Source: Cycas panzhihuaensis
Taxonomy: Eukaryota > Cycadophyta
Direction of reading: 5' to 3'
NCBI GenBank assembly: GCA_023213395.1
Contig: CM041465.1
Coordinates: forward strand, 93,937,741-94,001,740
DNA length: 64,000 nucleotides
Shown: in pieces, positions 22,713 through 33,568 of the stretch
Position numbering within the stretch: position 1 is the first letter of the stretch
Layout of the letters: every line of letters begins with the position of its first letter
The notes under the pieces: model-generated
What the model was told of the DNA's origin: nothing
Database searches by the model: none
What the model saw: only the letters and a program-made list of their open reading frames with translations
Made by a program: the position numbers and the translations under genes

Positions 22713-25203
22713 ATGACGACCACGTGACCTCATCCAGTAAGTGGATTACCAAAACCCCTCTCGAAATAACACTTCAAATTTTAATATTTTTTGTGAAATT
22801 TTGATGTAATTTTGGGCCCCATAAGGGTGAGAAGCGACCTCTCGGAGTCTAAATTAGACCCGGAGATGGGCGGGACTGGGGCATTAGGCAGCTTTGGTCT
22901 CGGTGGGCCCCATTGGGTCCACCCAAAAGATTTTTTTTGAGTTTTTTGGTAGGAAAACCCCCCCTTTTGGGGGGAGGCATTCGCACCACGGCAAAGATCG
23001 TGGTGCCACAATCTTTACCGCGGTGCAAAGGCACATTGGGGGAATAATAAAAAGGAGACTCCAAGAGTCTCCAAATCTTGATTAGATGAGGCCGAGGGAG
23101 AGCCCTGAGAGGCCGAGAGCAAGTGTTGGCTACATATTGACATGTTTGATGGCATTTTGTAGGTAGTGATCACAGTGGAGAACCGTAAAAATATCGGTAT
23201 GGCCATGTTGAGCTTTCTAGAGATGATGAGCAGAGAGACAGAGGAGTCCTATGGAGATGCGGGTATTGAAGGTACTGAGGACACCTCAGTATATGTCGAA
23301 TCAGAGGTTGCTGGTCGATATAGTGTCACATTGGGACAGGCGGAGATACGTGTTCCATCTGCCCCAAGTAAGGGGTGTGTCAGTGACACCCAGAGACATC
23401 TGGCAGATTCTAGGAGTGCTAGCGACAGGGAGACCAGCCTCACTAGGAGCATTGCCTAACAGCGAGGTGGCCTATCGAGAGACAGCTATGTTTTTTACAG
23501 GCCAGGATAGGTGGGAGAGGCGAGGAGTGCCTCTGAAAAGCATGGTACTATCTAGAGTTCCTTGTGTGAGGAAGCTGATCATATTATGTATTATGTCCCA
23601 GATTTCCCAAAAATAGAACTATAGAGATATCCCAGGAGGATGGATGGATGTCATACAGAGGTGCAAGGCCGGGGAGTGCTTAGATTGGGCCACCCTCATA
23701 GCGATGAACCTTGTCGCTCAGCTAGACGCCATCAGCGCGGCGGGCAGAGGTGGATTATCTTATGGCATGCTATTGCAGTGCTGGTTTTTTTATCATTTTG
23801 CAGTAGTGGCACCATCAGGGGGACCACACCCCATATCAGAGTGGGCACCCATGGTGCATAGATGGCGGACCTGGTTTAGGGGAGTAGAGGACTAGGCACA
23901 CGTTAGGAGGTCTGTGGATGCCACGTCACTAGATCTCCTTACTATGATTGACTACACCTCAGATCCCTACAGATCGACGAGATGGGATAGTGATGAGGAG
24001 GTAGGAGTGATAGGGGCTGCCCCCAGAGATGATGACGGTGGCAATGGGGGAGATAGAGGCGATGGGGTCGACCCATCGCGAGTTATAAAGGAGGCAGGTC
24101 CATCAAAGACTGCCGAGGAGATGAAGGGGCCTGTGACACGAGCTCAGAGGTTGAGGATCATGGAGAGACCCAGGAGGATAGCTCCACAAATAGAGAGAGT
24201 GATGCAGGCTTCGGCAACAGAGGCAGTTGTAGAGGAGGTTCCAGAGGAGGAGGCACCAGCAGTTGGTGGAGAGCCAGGGGCAGAGGCCATCGTATGGGCA
24301 GAGGAGCCGGTGACCACAGCAAGTGAGGCCTTACTTTCCTCGTTGTTTTATAGCCAGATGCCTATACGCTTTGATTTGATTTCAGTTTGGTATATGGCTA
24401 AATATATACACTAACAGGTACCACAGAGATTCGGCGGTTGGTGGAGGGTGAGCGAGATGTTCCCTTAGGTGTACGCAGAGGGGCAACAACCTATCCAGGC
24501 TGAGGATGCACCCAGATCGATAGGTACCCATATGGCAGCATTTGCCCCATTGGCAAGGGTAAGGGATATATGGGCTATAGAGTCCCAAGAGTATGTAGCA
24601 TTCAGGGGACAGCTGCAGCGAGAGCTGGACAAGGCTCGGGGTGAGTGAGATGCACTACAGAGTCACGTATAGGCACTGGAGGCTCAAGGAGGAGCCAGAG
24701 GGGATATGGGGAGCCATATCCAGGTGATAGTACTAGAGGAGAGACTCTGGGGGATGGAGGAGAGGCTCCACCTCATAGAGACAAAGCGAGATTGTATCCA
24801 GGTGCGATACGATCGACTAGTCGAGGACATGTCAGCGTCGAGGTCGGCACAGAGTAGGACACAAACCCATATGGCAGTAACGACCCCAAGGAGGCCACAA
24901 GACGAGGGGAACGAGGCAGGGAGCTTGTGGAGACTCAGGAGGAGTCTCGGAGGGATATCATCCCTAAGAGAGGGATCACACCGACCAGGAGATGATACCC
25001 CAGGAGCAGGACATCAGTATGATAGGGCATATGTATTTGGTTTTGACAGGGGGAAAGCACGGGCCTCCAGGGAGTCACCACATATAGAGTCATGCGATTG
25101 TACCCCCCTGCAAGGACACTGGCTTCCCATAGAGGATGTACCATACCATATATATGATATGACACATGATTTTGATGTATATATATATATATATCTGGGG
25201 TGA
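22713..25203 (+). pseudogene. Antisense spliced gene of B: plant-mobile-domain-like protein
   Basis: On the + strand, opposite to B gag-pol. Exon 1 (22713-22736) has the usual eight codons, with a TGA at the fifth. Intron 1 (22737-23162) opens GTAAGT and ends TTTTGTAG. Exon 2 starts V-V-I-T-V-E-N-R-K-N-I-G-M at 23163; after a one-base loss near 23245 it reads L-L-V-D-I-V-S-H-W-D-R-R-R-Y-V-F-H-L-P, V-T-P-R-D-I-W-Q-I-L-G and G-R-P-A-S-L-G-A-L-P, the plant-mobile-domain-like part, then W-A-P-M-V-H-R-W. An acidic Asp/Gly stretch, then Glu-rich sequence to about 24320. Intron 2 is recognisable (acceptor near 24417) though its donor is mutated. The tail to 25203 is Glu/Arg-rich and probably coiled coil. 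This is the most open of the four copies. Confidence 0.72.
22900..23045. repeat. Hairpin-forming cluster in intron 1 of the B antisense gene
   Basis: Perfect 8-bp arms GCACCACG (22983-22990) and CGTGGTGC (22999-23006) with an 8-base loop, followed by a further CCGCGGTGC. The corresponding parts of A and D hold different but equally placed inverted repeats. Confidence 0.6.
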
Positions 25204-25662
25204 TTAGTACCCCATTTTTGATATGTATGAGATGGTGTTTGTGGTATATATAGATGTTTTGTTATGATGTTTGTTTGAGATGTATGTATTTCCTTCCATG
25301 CATGGCCATATATCTAATAGGAGCATACACGACCACCATGAGTAAAGATGATAGACATATGTGGGTTTAGGAAATAGGGTGACATGCATGTCCACGGAGG
25401 AGCATAGCAAGATATGCAAAGGAAATACCAAGCGAGAGGGGGAGTAATGATACTCTAGGCATTGTCCTAACTGGGGGATGTCCAAATAGGAGGACAAAGC
25501 CCCAAAAGGACATAAGAACACGAGTTCCGTAGGAGGAACTAGAAAGAAATGGAAGAGGCCATCCTAAGTTGTCATTCCACCCGTGGCTGGGAGAAATGGA
25601 AATGAACTTAAGATGGTAGTTTAGGCTCATTTCGGAGCAAGGCCAAGGGATCGCTGAGAAAA
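25204..25662. other. Spacer between antisense gene and pol of B
   Basis: Contains the tail-to-tail junction between the antisense gene (+) and integrase (-). A (TA)8 array lies just before it at 25179-25194. No gene seen; sequence shared with A 9070-9649. Confidence 0.55.
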
Positions 25663-26925
25663 TCATGCATAAAACTTCTTGAGGAATTTTTTGTTGATAG
25701 CTTTCTCAAATTCTAGGCCTTCCAAAGTGGTGATCCTATAAGTGTTGCTATCGAGGCTCTTGAGAACAACGAAAGGACCGATCCATTTGGGCCTGAATTT
25801 GGTTAGGCGGTCGTGGAGATATTCCAGCTTAAGGACATAGTCCCCAGGGTATAAAGGACAGGTACGAAGATGTTTATCGTAAGTCCTTTGTAAGTGGGCT
25901 TTTAAAGCAAGGTTTGCTTGGTAAGCCAGTAAACGTCTCTCATCTAGAGCCTCGAGGTCTAAGAGACGAGCCTGATAGATAGACTCCTCATCAATAAGAC
26001 CTCTAAGGGAGACTCGTAGAGAGGGGATCTCCACTTCTAGTGGGAGTACCACCTTGGTCCCATAGACTAAGGAGAATGGTGTCATTCGAGTAGTCATACG
26101 GATAGAAGTGTGATATGTCCACAGGGCAGAAGGGAGATGAACATGCCAATCTCTTTGAGATTACGCAACGATTTTCTTTAGAATGTTAATAAGGGTTTTG
26201 TTGAATGATTCAACTTGTCTATTTACTTGGGGGTAATAAGGAGACAAGGTCTTATGAGAAATCTTGAATTTCTCGCAGTGCTCATCCATCTCCTTATTAC
26301 AGAAGGGGGTTCCATTGTCTGTGATTAAGACGTCTGGAATCCCGAAACGGCAAATGATGTGTTGGTAGACGAAGGTGGTTATCGTCTTGCCAGGCGTAGT
26401 GGACAGAGGGATTACCTCCACCCATTTTGTAATATACTCTGTGGCAGTCAAGATGTACTTGTGCTGCGATGAAGAAGGTGGTGATATGGCACCAATGACG
26501 TCTGAACCCCATTGAGAAAAGAGCCATGGAGATATGATTGGATGGAGGGCCTCAGAAGGCACATGAGAGATGTTAGCGTGCTCTTGGCATCATCGACATC
26601 TCAGGGCGTAGGCGTGGGCATCATTGAAAACGGACGGCCAATAATAGCCCATGCGGAGGATCCTTTGGGCCATGGATTGGCCCTCAAAGTGGCCCCCACA
26701 AATGCCATGATGGTATTCGCAGAGTATCTAGTCCACTTCTTCCAAAGCGATGCAACGAAGAAGGATCCCATCAAAGGATCTCTTGTACAATACTTCATCT
26801 ATGAGGAAGTATTGTCTGGTGGTGGCATAGATACGCAACTTGACTTTATTGCTGGCTTCAAGGTGGTATTCCTGCTGAGTGAGATACTGTACAATGTCGC
26901 CATACCACTCGCTATCGGTGAGCGG
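25663..26925 (-). pseudogene. pol: Integrase of B
   Basis: From high to low coordinate: zinc-binding H-H-G-I-C-G-G-H and C-R-x-C-Q (about 26560-26720), DDE core with G-S-D-V-I-G-A-I, I-T-D-N-G-T-P-F and Q-V-E-S-F-N-K (26161-26562, open for 133 codons), then T-P-F-S-L-V-Y-G-T-K and I-G-P-F-V-V-L-K-S-L, ending F-L-K-K-F-Y-A at TGA 25663-25665. All three catalytic acidic residues are present. A TAA between core and C-terminal part breaks it. Confidence 0.88.
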
Positions 26926-28326
26926 ATAAGGAGAGGTGCCCTAGATGGTTAGGATAGACTCATCAGGGAGAGAGTCATCAACAGGAACGTCACATGTGCT
27001 GGGAATGGGGGCATCGGCTAGTTGCTCTTCCGCTATCATTCCTTTTTTTGACTTCCTATTAATGATTTGAAGGTTGAACTCTTGAAGCAGGATAGCCCAA
27101 TGGCCTGCCTTACCTGTCAAGTCTGAACGAGTAAGCAAATAACGTAAGGGATTAGACTGGATGATCACCTTGGTAGTATTACTGAGCAAGTAATGTCTAA
27201 ACTTCTTGGTCGTATAGACCAAGGAGAGACATTCCTTCTTAGCTGGAGAGTAGTTAATCTCAACAACCACAAGAGTACGACTGATGAAATAGATCGTTCT
27301 CTCGACCCCTGAGTCATCCTCCTGGGCCAGCATAGCGCCTATGGATTTATCAGTGGCTGAGGTATAAAGGATGAAGGGCCTATCGAAGCTAGGGGGCACC
27401 AACGTAGGAGCAGAAGCGAGTGATTTCTTAAGCCTTTCAAAGTTTTATTGGGTCTTGTCAATCCAAACAAAGAGGGCTCCCTTCTTCAATAGGTTTGTGA
27501 GGGGTTTGGCGTTTATGGTGAAGTCTGCCAGAAAATACATAAGGAAATCGAGCCTACTTAGAAATGACTTTATTTGTCATTGGGTTCTAGGAGGCAGCAT
27601 GTCAAGGATTGCCTTGACCTTGTTTGGATCGATTTGGATCCCTTGATTTGACACAAGGAAACCTAGGAGTTTACCAGAGGTGACAGCAAACACGCATTTA
27701 AGCGGGTTGAGACTAGCATGATACTTGCGGCATCACGTGAAGATGGCCCATAAGTCAGAGGGATGATGGGCTCTAGTACGCGAGAGACCCATCATGTCAT
27801 CCATAAAGACCTCCAACGTGTTATTGATGAGGTCATGGAAAATAAAATGCATAACCCTCTGGTATGTGGCTCCTACATTTTTAAGACCAAAGGGCATTGC
27901 CTTATAGGCAAAGGTACCCCATATGGTGGTGAAGGCCATCTTGTGGTAGTCTTTAGGAGATATCTAGATCTGGTTGTAACCAAAGAAGCTATCCATCAAG
28001 TACATAACTTCGAATCCAGCGATTCGATCGATGATTTGATTGATAAAGGGGAGTGGGAAGTTATCTTTAGGACATGCATTATTAATGTCACAGAAATCAA
28101 CACATATCTGGATAGACCCGTTCTTCTTAGTAACGTGGATGATGTTAGATACCCATTTAGGGTAATCGATGGAGGTAATAAGTTGAGCATCCAACAGCTT
28201 CTCGACCTCCATCTTAACGGCGGCTGAGAGCTTAAGGTAGAGAGGACACTGCTTCTGGCGCACAGGACAGGCACCAGGAATGGTGGTGATATTATGAGTG
28301 ACAATAGAGGGTTCAATTCCCTTCAT
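26926..28326 (-). pseudogene. pol: Reverse transcriptase and RNase H of B
   Basis: RT blocks: I-D-Y-P-K-W-V-S-N-I-I, N-N-A-C-P-K-D-N-F-P-L-P, F-F-G-Y-N-Q-I (27964-28326), then M-P-F-G-L-K-N-V-G-A-T-Y-Q and F-M-D-D-M (27733-27939). RNase H (26941-27402) has T-S-A-T-D-K-S-I-G-A-M-L, A-K-K-E-C-L-S-L-V and V-I-I-Q-S-N-P-L-R-Y-L-L: the third catalytic Asp is again Asn. After P-D-E-S-I-L-T-I the frame goes on toward integrase with no archaeal-type RNase H between. Confidence 0.88.
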
Positions 28327-28329
28327 GTC

Positions 28330-29190
28330 AGAATAATCCCATACAAAAATGTCCCAAAACTCCTATAACAAAAGGGAGTATTCCTTTACCTTATCATGAG
28401 AGCATTCCATCCTGACCTTAATGACCTTGCTGGGGGCCAAGCGATGTCCTGGGTTACCCCCATGCACATGGCGTTCCCCTCCTCAAAATGGAGGGGGGTA
28501 AGGTCAATGGGAATCGATGGAATAGGGGATGGGATTGGGTCAGTGAGTGTGGACCCAATCACAAGAATCTTCTGGTGGCTAAGCCTATGGTGACCAGAAG
28601 GAAGGTTAGGCGCAAAGCCCGCTAAGTGCTCAAGTAAGGCTTTATCGTCTTCGAAATAGTCCACCATATGGATAACCTTACTCCGAATAGATGAAGTGCT
28701 AGAGGAAGTGGGGGTAACGGGACCGTGATGGTCACTTGGTTGCCCGTCTTTCTCAGGAGACTCTAGGAGAGAGTCTCGAAGAGGTTCCTCGGAAGGAGTG
28801 AAAGGGGATTCCTCAAAGTCATCACCTACGGGGGGTGATCAAGAGGAAGAACCAACTGCGGATGAGTCAATATGAGTGATCACCTATGACACATAGGAGT
28901 GACTAGTCTCACCAATGAGAGAGGTTCTAGATAGGGATCTAGAACGGAATAGGCGTAACCTACTAGTATGGAAGAAAGAAACAGGGTGAAGACAATCCTC
29001 ATCCTCGTCGTGAGACTCATCATCACTAAACAAGATGAGGTACCCATAGCTCCCAACACCAATAGGAGCGAAGCACATGAGACTAGGAGAAGAAGATGCA
29101 AGGTCTTTTTCGATGTGAGAAAGATTGGGTATACCAATGGAGCAAGCTGAGGCGTGAGTAGAAGGGCCTTTACTTCTCTTTGACTAGCCA
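28330..29190 (-). pseudogene. Pro-RT linker of B pol
   Basis: Homologous to 5508-6500 of A, with M-C-M-G-V-T-Q-D near 28470 and F-A-P-I-G-V-G-S-Y-G-Y-L near 29060. No recognised domain. Interrupted by frameshifts. Confidence 0.65.
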
Positions 29191-29199
29191 TGACTTGCT

Positions 29200-29650
29200 T
29201 GAGTGGATGGTCTAATTTATTTCGTGGGTGGTCACTCGTGGGAGACAACTTTCATTTGCCCATTATGGACAAACTTAAGTTTCCCCCAACAGGTGGAACA
29301 CATGGCTCCTATTTGGTCAAGCCATGGTCGACCCAAGAGGAGGTTGTAATCAACATCCACATCAAGAACAATGATGTCAACGAGGACGGTCTTATCCTCG
29401 AGTGTGAGAGGTATAGAGATAGACCCCAAAGGAGTCTTCTCGCTACCATCGTAGCCTTGACATCGCCATGGAATGGGTTCCAAGGCAGAAATGCTAAGCT
29501 CTTACATGACACACAAGGGCATAGCATTAACAAAAGAATCGTTGTCAATGATGGTCCTTCGCAAGGTGCAATCGGGTGTCTCTATGGTAATGGTGAAAGG
29601 GAAGTTCCATTGGCGCTCCCTTTCACTGGCTGAGGGAAGATCTTTAGGAT
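29200..29650 (-). pseudogene. Aspartic protease of B
   Basis: R-T-I-I-D-N-D-S-F-V-N-A-M-P at about 29540-29580, G-Y-D-G-S-E-K-T-P-L-G-S and N-L-L-L-G-R-P-W-L-D (29232-29483). The Gly of the D-x-G triad is replaced by Asp here. One TAG lies between the active-site stretch and the flap. Confidence 0.78.
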
Positions 29651-30972
29651 CAAAGGAGATGACAGGTTCATGACTTTGGGTGATGCTCAAAGCATGAACA
29701 GGCGCGTCATTCAACCCTAAAGCTTCGAGAAGGAGCATTTGTTGCTCAGGATAGCTCTTTAAGACATCCATGATGGACATCTCGGTGGCCATAGTATGAA
29801 GCTCTTCAACTACAGAAAATGGCTTACCCTTCCTTGTGGGTTGGGTAAGGGCTCTCCTAAAGTTGAAGCAACTGGGGTAGACGGAAACGTTCTTGGGAAG
29901 CGAAGGTATCTCTGGAGGAATAGCTTCCGGAGGAGGATCAAGGTGTGATGTAGATGTAGAGGTACTAGCTGCCTCTTTTGTGGCTTAAGACCAAGTTAGG
30001 GCATATAAGGGAGTGGCCTCAAGCATTTGAATTACCTTCTTTCCCTTGTTGCAAGATCATGAAGGTGAAGGAGCACGGCAGTTAGGGGAACGTGAGGAGG
30101 ATGTTGAATCTCGTGCACCCTTCCCTCTATTGTATGAAGGACGAGAATTAGGGGATTTACTCCAGTTTCAGTTGTTTCTTTATTGAGCATTATGATCACG
30201 CTCCCCATGTTTGGGGAACAGATCCTTATGGACGAGTTGATCAAGATTGGGCCTTGAGGACCGCCTGGGAGATGAATCACGTTATGGGGCATCACGAGGG
30301 TGTTGCACCCGACAACGCGAATCATCATGAAAGCACTCCCCATGGACAGAACACCACTTCTTCTCGAGCGAAGGATATGCTTTCCTTACTTAAGAAGGTT
30401 GGGTATTACCTCCCGTGGGAGGAGTAGCTTGAAAAGCCTGTTGAATTTGTTTGTTAGAAGTTAGAGATAAAGGGGCTTGAAGTTTAAGCTCCTTCATCGT
30501 ATATTCGAATGAACGATGGCGTGGCAGGGGGTCTAAGGTCTTCTCAGTTGAGTGAGAAGTAGACCTAGTGGGTTGTGAAGGTTTAGTTTCCTTGGTTGAG
30601 GGAGGTGCCTCACGACATTGTGAGGGCTTGAGAGGACTCTTGAGTCCAGCTTGGATCTCAATAGCCTCTAACGCTAAGCACTTTGCAATCATAGAGTTGC
30701 ATGTGGTCGGCCCTATTTTAAGGACTTCCATATGTACTTCAAGTTGAAGTGCGTTAACAAAAAGGTCTCTCTTCAACTCCTCGGGTAACGTGGCCATAGT
30801 GGAGTGAAGAAGGTCATGGAATTGTCACATAAAGTCACGATTCATTTCGTCGTGACCTTGTTTGAGCGATAGGAGAGATTTCATTCCTCTTTCGAAAGGA
30901 TGAGCTACATCAAAGTAGTTGATGAATTCATCCACTAATTACTGGAATAAAAAGATAGAGTGGGCAGAGAGG
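29651..30972 (-). pseudogene. gag: gag of B, C-terminal part, cut by element D
   Basis: Contains the end of the retrotransposon gag domain (E-E-L-K-R-D-L-F-V-N-A-L, open at 30390-30797), the C-S-V-H-G-E-C-F-H-D-D-S-R-C knuckle (about 30316-30360) and a basic Arg/Ser-rich tail. At 30972 the coding sequence meets the LTR end of D; the preceding Gag codons are found at 63900-64000. The junction falls inside the conserved W-F-Y-x-L-P motif region. Confidence 0.85.
30968..30972 (-). repeat. Target site duplication of D, 3' side
   Basis: CCTCT on the - strand directly after the LTR end. Partner at 63900-63904 is CCTCC, four of five identical. Confidence 0.7.
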
Positions 30973-33525
30973 TGAAATGCTCGCTACGAGGCAGTGTCCC
31001 TACGTCTAGCAAAAAGGATATAAGAATACATAATGCTAACTAAACTAGGCAGTAAGGACTTCACCTCGCAGGGCGTTCATGTGTCGGAGCGCAGATTCGG
31101 GACTGCAAGGTACCTGGTTGCTTCTAGGTAGCCATGCAAAGCAAAGCCTTCCTACCCCTCAGATGGCCAGGAAGAGGAGAAAGCGCCTTGTGCGTTGCAT
31201 CTTCTCAAGGTAATGAGAAGGCAACGAACAGAAGGGCAGCTAACTAACGTACATGCAAATGAAACAAAGGGGAGCGCAATGAGGGTAACTCAAATGCAAT
31301 GTAAACAAGCTAACTACGCTATGCTACACTAGCTAAAGCAAGAAATAATGTAAAAATAAGTGCACTTTTCCTTTTCCCTTTTTAACCTTTTACAATTTCC
31401 TAACTACACAAGCAAATGTATGAAAGGCGATAATGTAAAAGGGATATGCAGGAAACAAGGAGAATACGTGATCCGCGCTACCGAATGGAGTGTCAGACGC
31501 CTCTTTAAGTCCCACTCCTTTCTACTCCATTCATCATGCATATGATGCTGATCGGCGGTGATTACTGGAAGCGGTAGAAGAGGGGCTTACTTACCTTCCC
31601 TTAAGCATGGAAAAGCGAATGAACAAAAAAAGGAAACGAAAGTGTAGAATAGAAAGAAATGCACCACACGGGGAACTAACCTGTAATGGGTTTGTTCCAC
31701 GTATCGCTCTACTAATGAGCAGTCCTGCAAACGAGTGAGAAGGATACCTTCCTCTCGGAAGAGAGGCCACGAAATATACCAAAATATATATACTAAAATC
31801 AAATGTAACTAAGATCTATGCTAAGCATCGATATATAGCCAAATAAAATAGCAACATGTAAGAAATACTCTCACCACCATACACCACAAAGACACTCAAA
31901 AGGGAAAGGTGTATAGCCTCGAGATGGCTAACTCACCCACGGAAGACCTCCACGGAACTCGGGAAGGAGAAACGAGTTAGCTACAAAGTCATGAAGCAAC
32001 AAACCATAACAAGGAAAGGAATAACAAAAAAAACTGGGGCTTAGGTAGGGCCCAACACCAACAGATGAGACTTCTGGCAATGACGTAGTGACGGGTTGAC
32101 TATGCTAACTTGAACACCACAACTAAATTCCCTAAACTCCCTTAGCCCATTCCCTAAGAAAATACTAATGGCAAAGGGAAAGAGGACAAGGGACGGAACC
32201 CTTGGGGAGAAGGACAAAGAATGGGGACTAACCCCGCCTACCTCCCTCAAATCCTCTTATGTTGCTCCTTTACACCAGCTAACCAAGGAAGGGGGTAAAA
32301 GAGATGGTTTAAGGAAAACTGTGAGGCCTCAAAAGAACATGAGGGAATATTACTAATCTAGTGCAACAACATAAAGAAAACTAGACAACTAGGATCTCAT
32401 TCATTAAAATACAAAAGAAATAAGAACAAAATGAATTGCAAGTAGGAACAAGAAATACCTTGTAGGAAGAAAACCAAGCATGAGCTTTGCTATTAGGAAA
32501 TAGCAGTAATAACTAACGTATGAGGGTTGATCATGACAGGTTTTTGTAAGAGTAAAAATGAGGAACAATCCTTACAAACTTGGAGCCTTGGAGGTTGGCT
32601 CTTTGGAGAAGCTTTTGGGTAAAAATATCCTTTGGAACCTTGAGCACCTGCAAAGAGGGATAAGGCTTACTGTAGAGAGCTGTAAGGGGCAGCAATGGCC
32701 CTGCAAATCCAACTGGTAGCAATCCTTCTCTCCTTTGTCAAGTTGTTGTGTATATAGATTGTCTTTCTTTATGTATTTTTTGTTGAAAAGTTAGAAATTT
32801 TGCCAAAAGATCTTGAGAATGAGGAGCAAAATCCCCTTTATCCCCTTGTTCATAGTAGGTGAACATTAGGGATGTCAGGGTGACTTGAATCAATCGACGC
32901 CACGTAGTAGTTTCGCAAAAAAAATAGAAACTGTCACGTGGTTCTCTTTTTTTTTTTTTTTCAAACAGTCATATCATGGTAAACTCTGCAGTACCGTAGA
33001 AAAGACGGTGGTACCGCTAAGTTTACAGTGGTATCAGACTAGAAACAAAAAAGAGAGAAAGAAGCGAAAACATAAGGTTTTGTAGTAAAAGTCAAGACCA
33101 AAAAAGAGCTGGAGCAGCTGGGGAAATGCCCAGGTAATGGGCAAGTAGCCAAAATAATGAAATGAGTCCTAACTAAGGATTAAATCAGGCTTAGGAGGGA
33201 CTGCAACACGAGCAACATGTTGTAACGGGAGTAAACAGGACTGACAGAAACATCCCGGGAGATCTTGGAGATAACGTGGATGGCTGTGTGCCATACGGGG
33301 TGTAGCATTCACTGAGGAATGCCCCCGTTGTGAGTCATCATAGGCTGATGGTATGCCATAAGCACATGCAATATGATCAAGCAGGGAAGCAATGCATGCA
33401 AGTAGACATATGTCAGGTAATCTATGCTAAATAATCTCAATCGAGTATGGGCAAGAAAAAGTAAGAATGTATACCTGAATGTACCTACATCAATACGTCT
33501 CGAGTCCATTCCCAAGGCCGGAACA
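30973..33525 (-). repeat. 3' LTR of element D
   Basis: Starts TGTTCCGG at 33525 and ends TTTCA at 30973. It includes the inverted repeat GTAAACT (32979-32985) and AGTTTAC (33020-33026) around GGTACC motifs, and a T-rich run at 32947-32961. No gene. Confidence 0.9.
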
Positions 33526-33568
33526 TCGCCTCGCGAGTGCCTCACTGCTCGAAAGTGTAACGTGATGG
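33526..33568 (-). other. Last 43 bp of D internal region, beyond the C insertion
   Basis: Matches the sequence just upstream of the polypurine tract in A (about 13728-13771: ccatcacgtt...gagcagtgagg). The tract itself is changed to an eroded form (GCGAGGCG). Bases 33564-33568 are the CCATC duplication. Confidence 0.75.
33564..33568 (-). repeat. Target site duplication of C, 3' side
   Basis: CCATC on the - strand, identical to 49441-49445 at the other end of C. Together with the D sequence on either side it proves insertion of C into D. Confidence 0.9.

Larger units (their letters stand above)
18430..30972 (-). mobile_element. Element B (3' part): Tat-like retrotransposon, outermost of the nest
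   Basis: In - orientation: gag (interrupted at 30972), protease, RT, RNase H, integrase, antisense gene on the + strand, second RNase H, polypurine tract, 3' LTR. The gag sequence that stops at 30972 continues at 63900-64000, on the far side of element D, so the 5' half of B lies beyond the window. Its LTR is clearly different from those of A/D and C, although the internal domains are alike. Confidence 0.85.
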
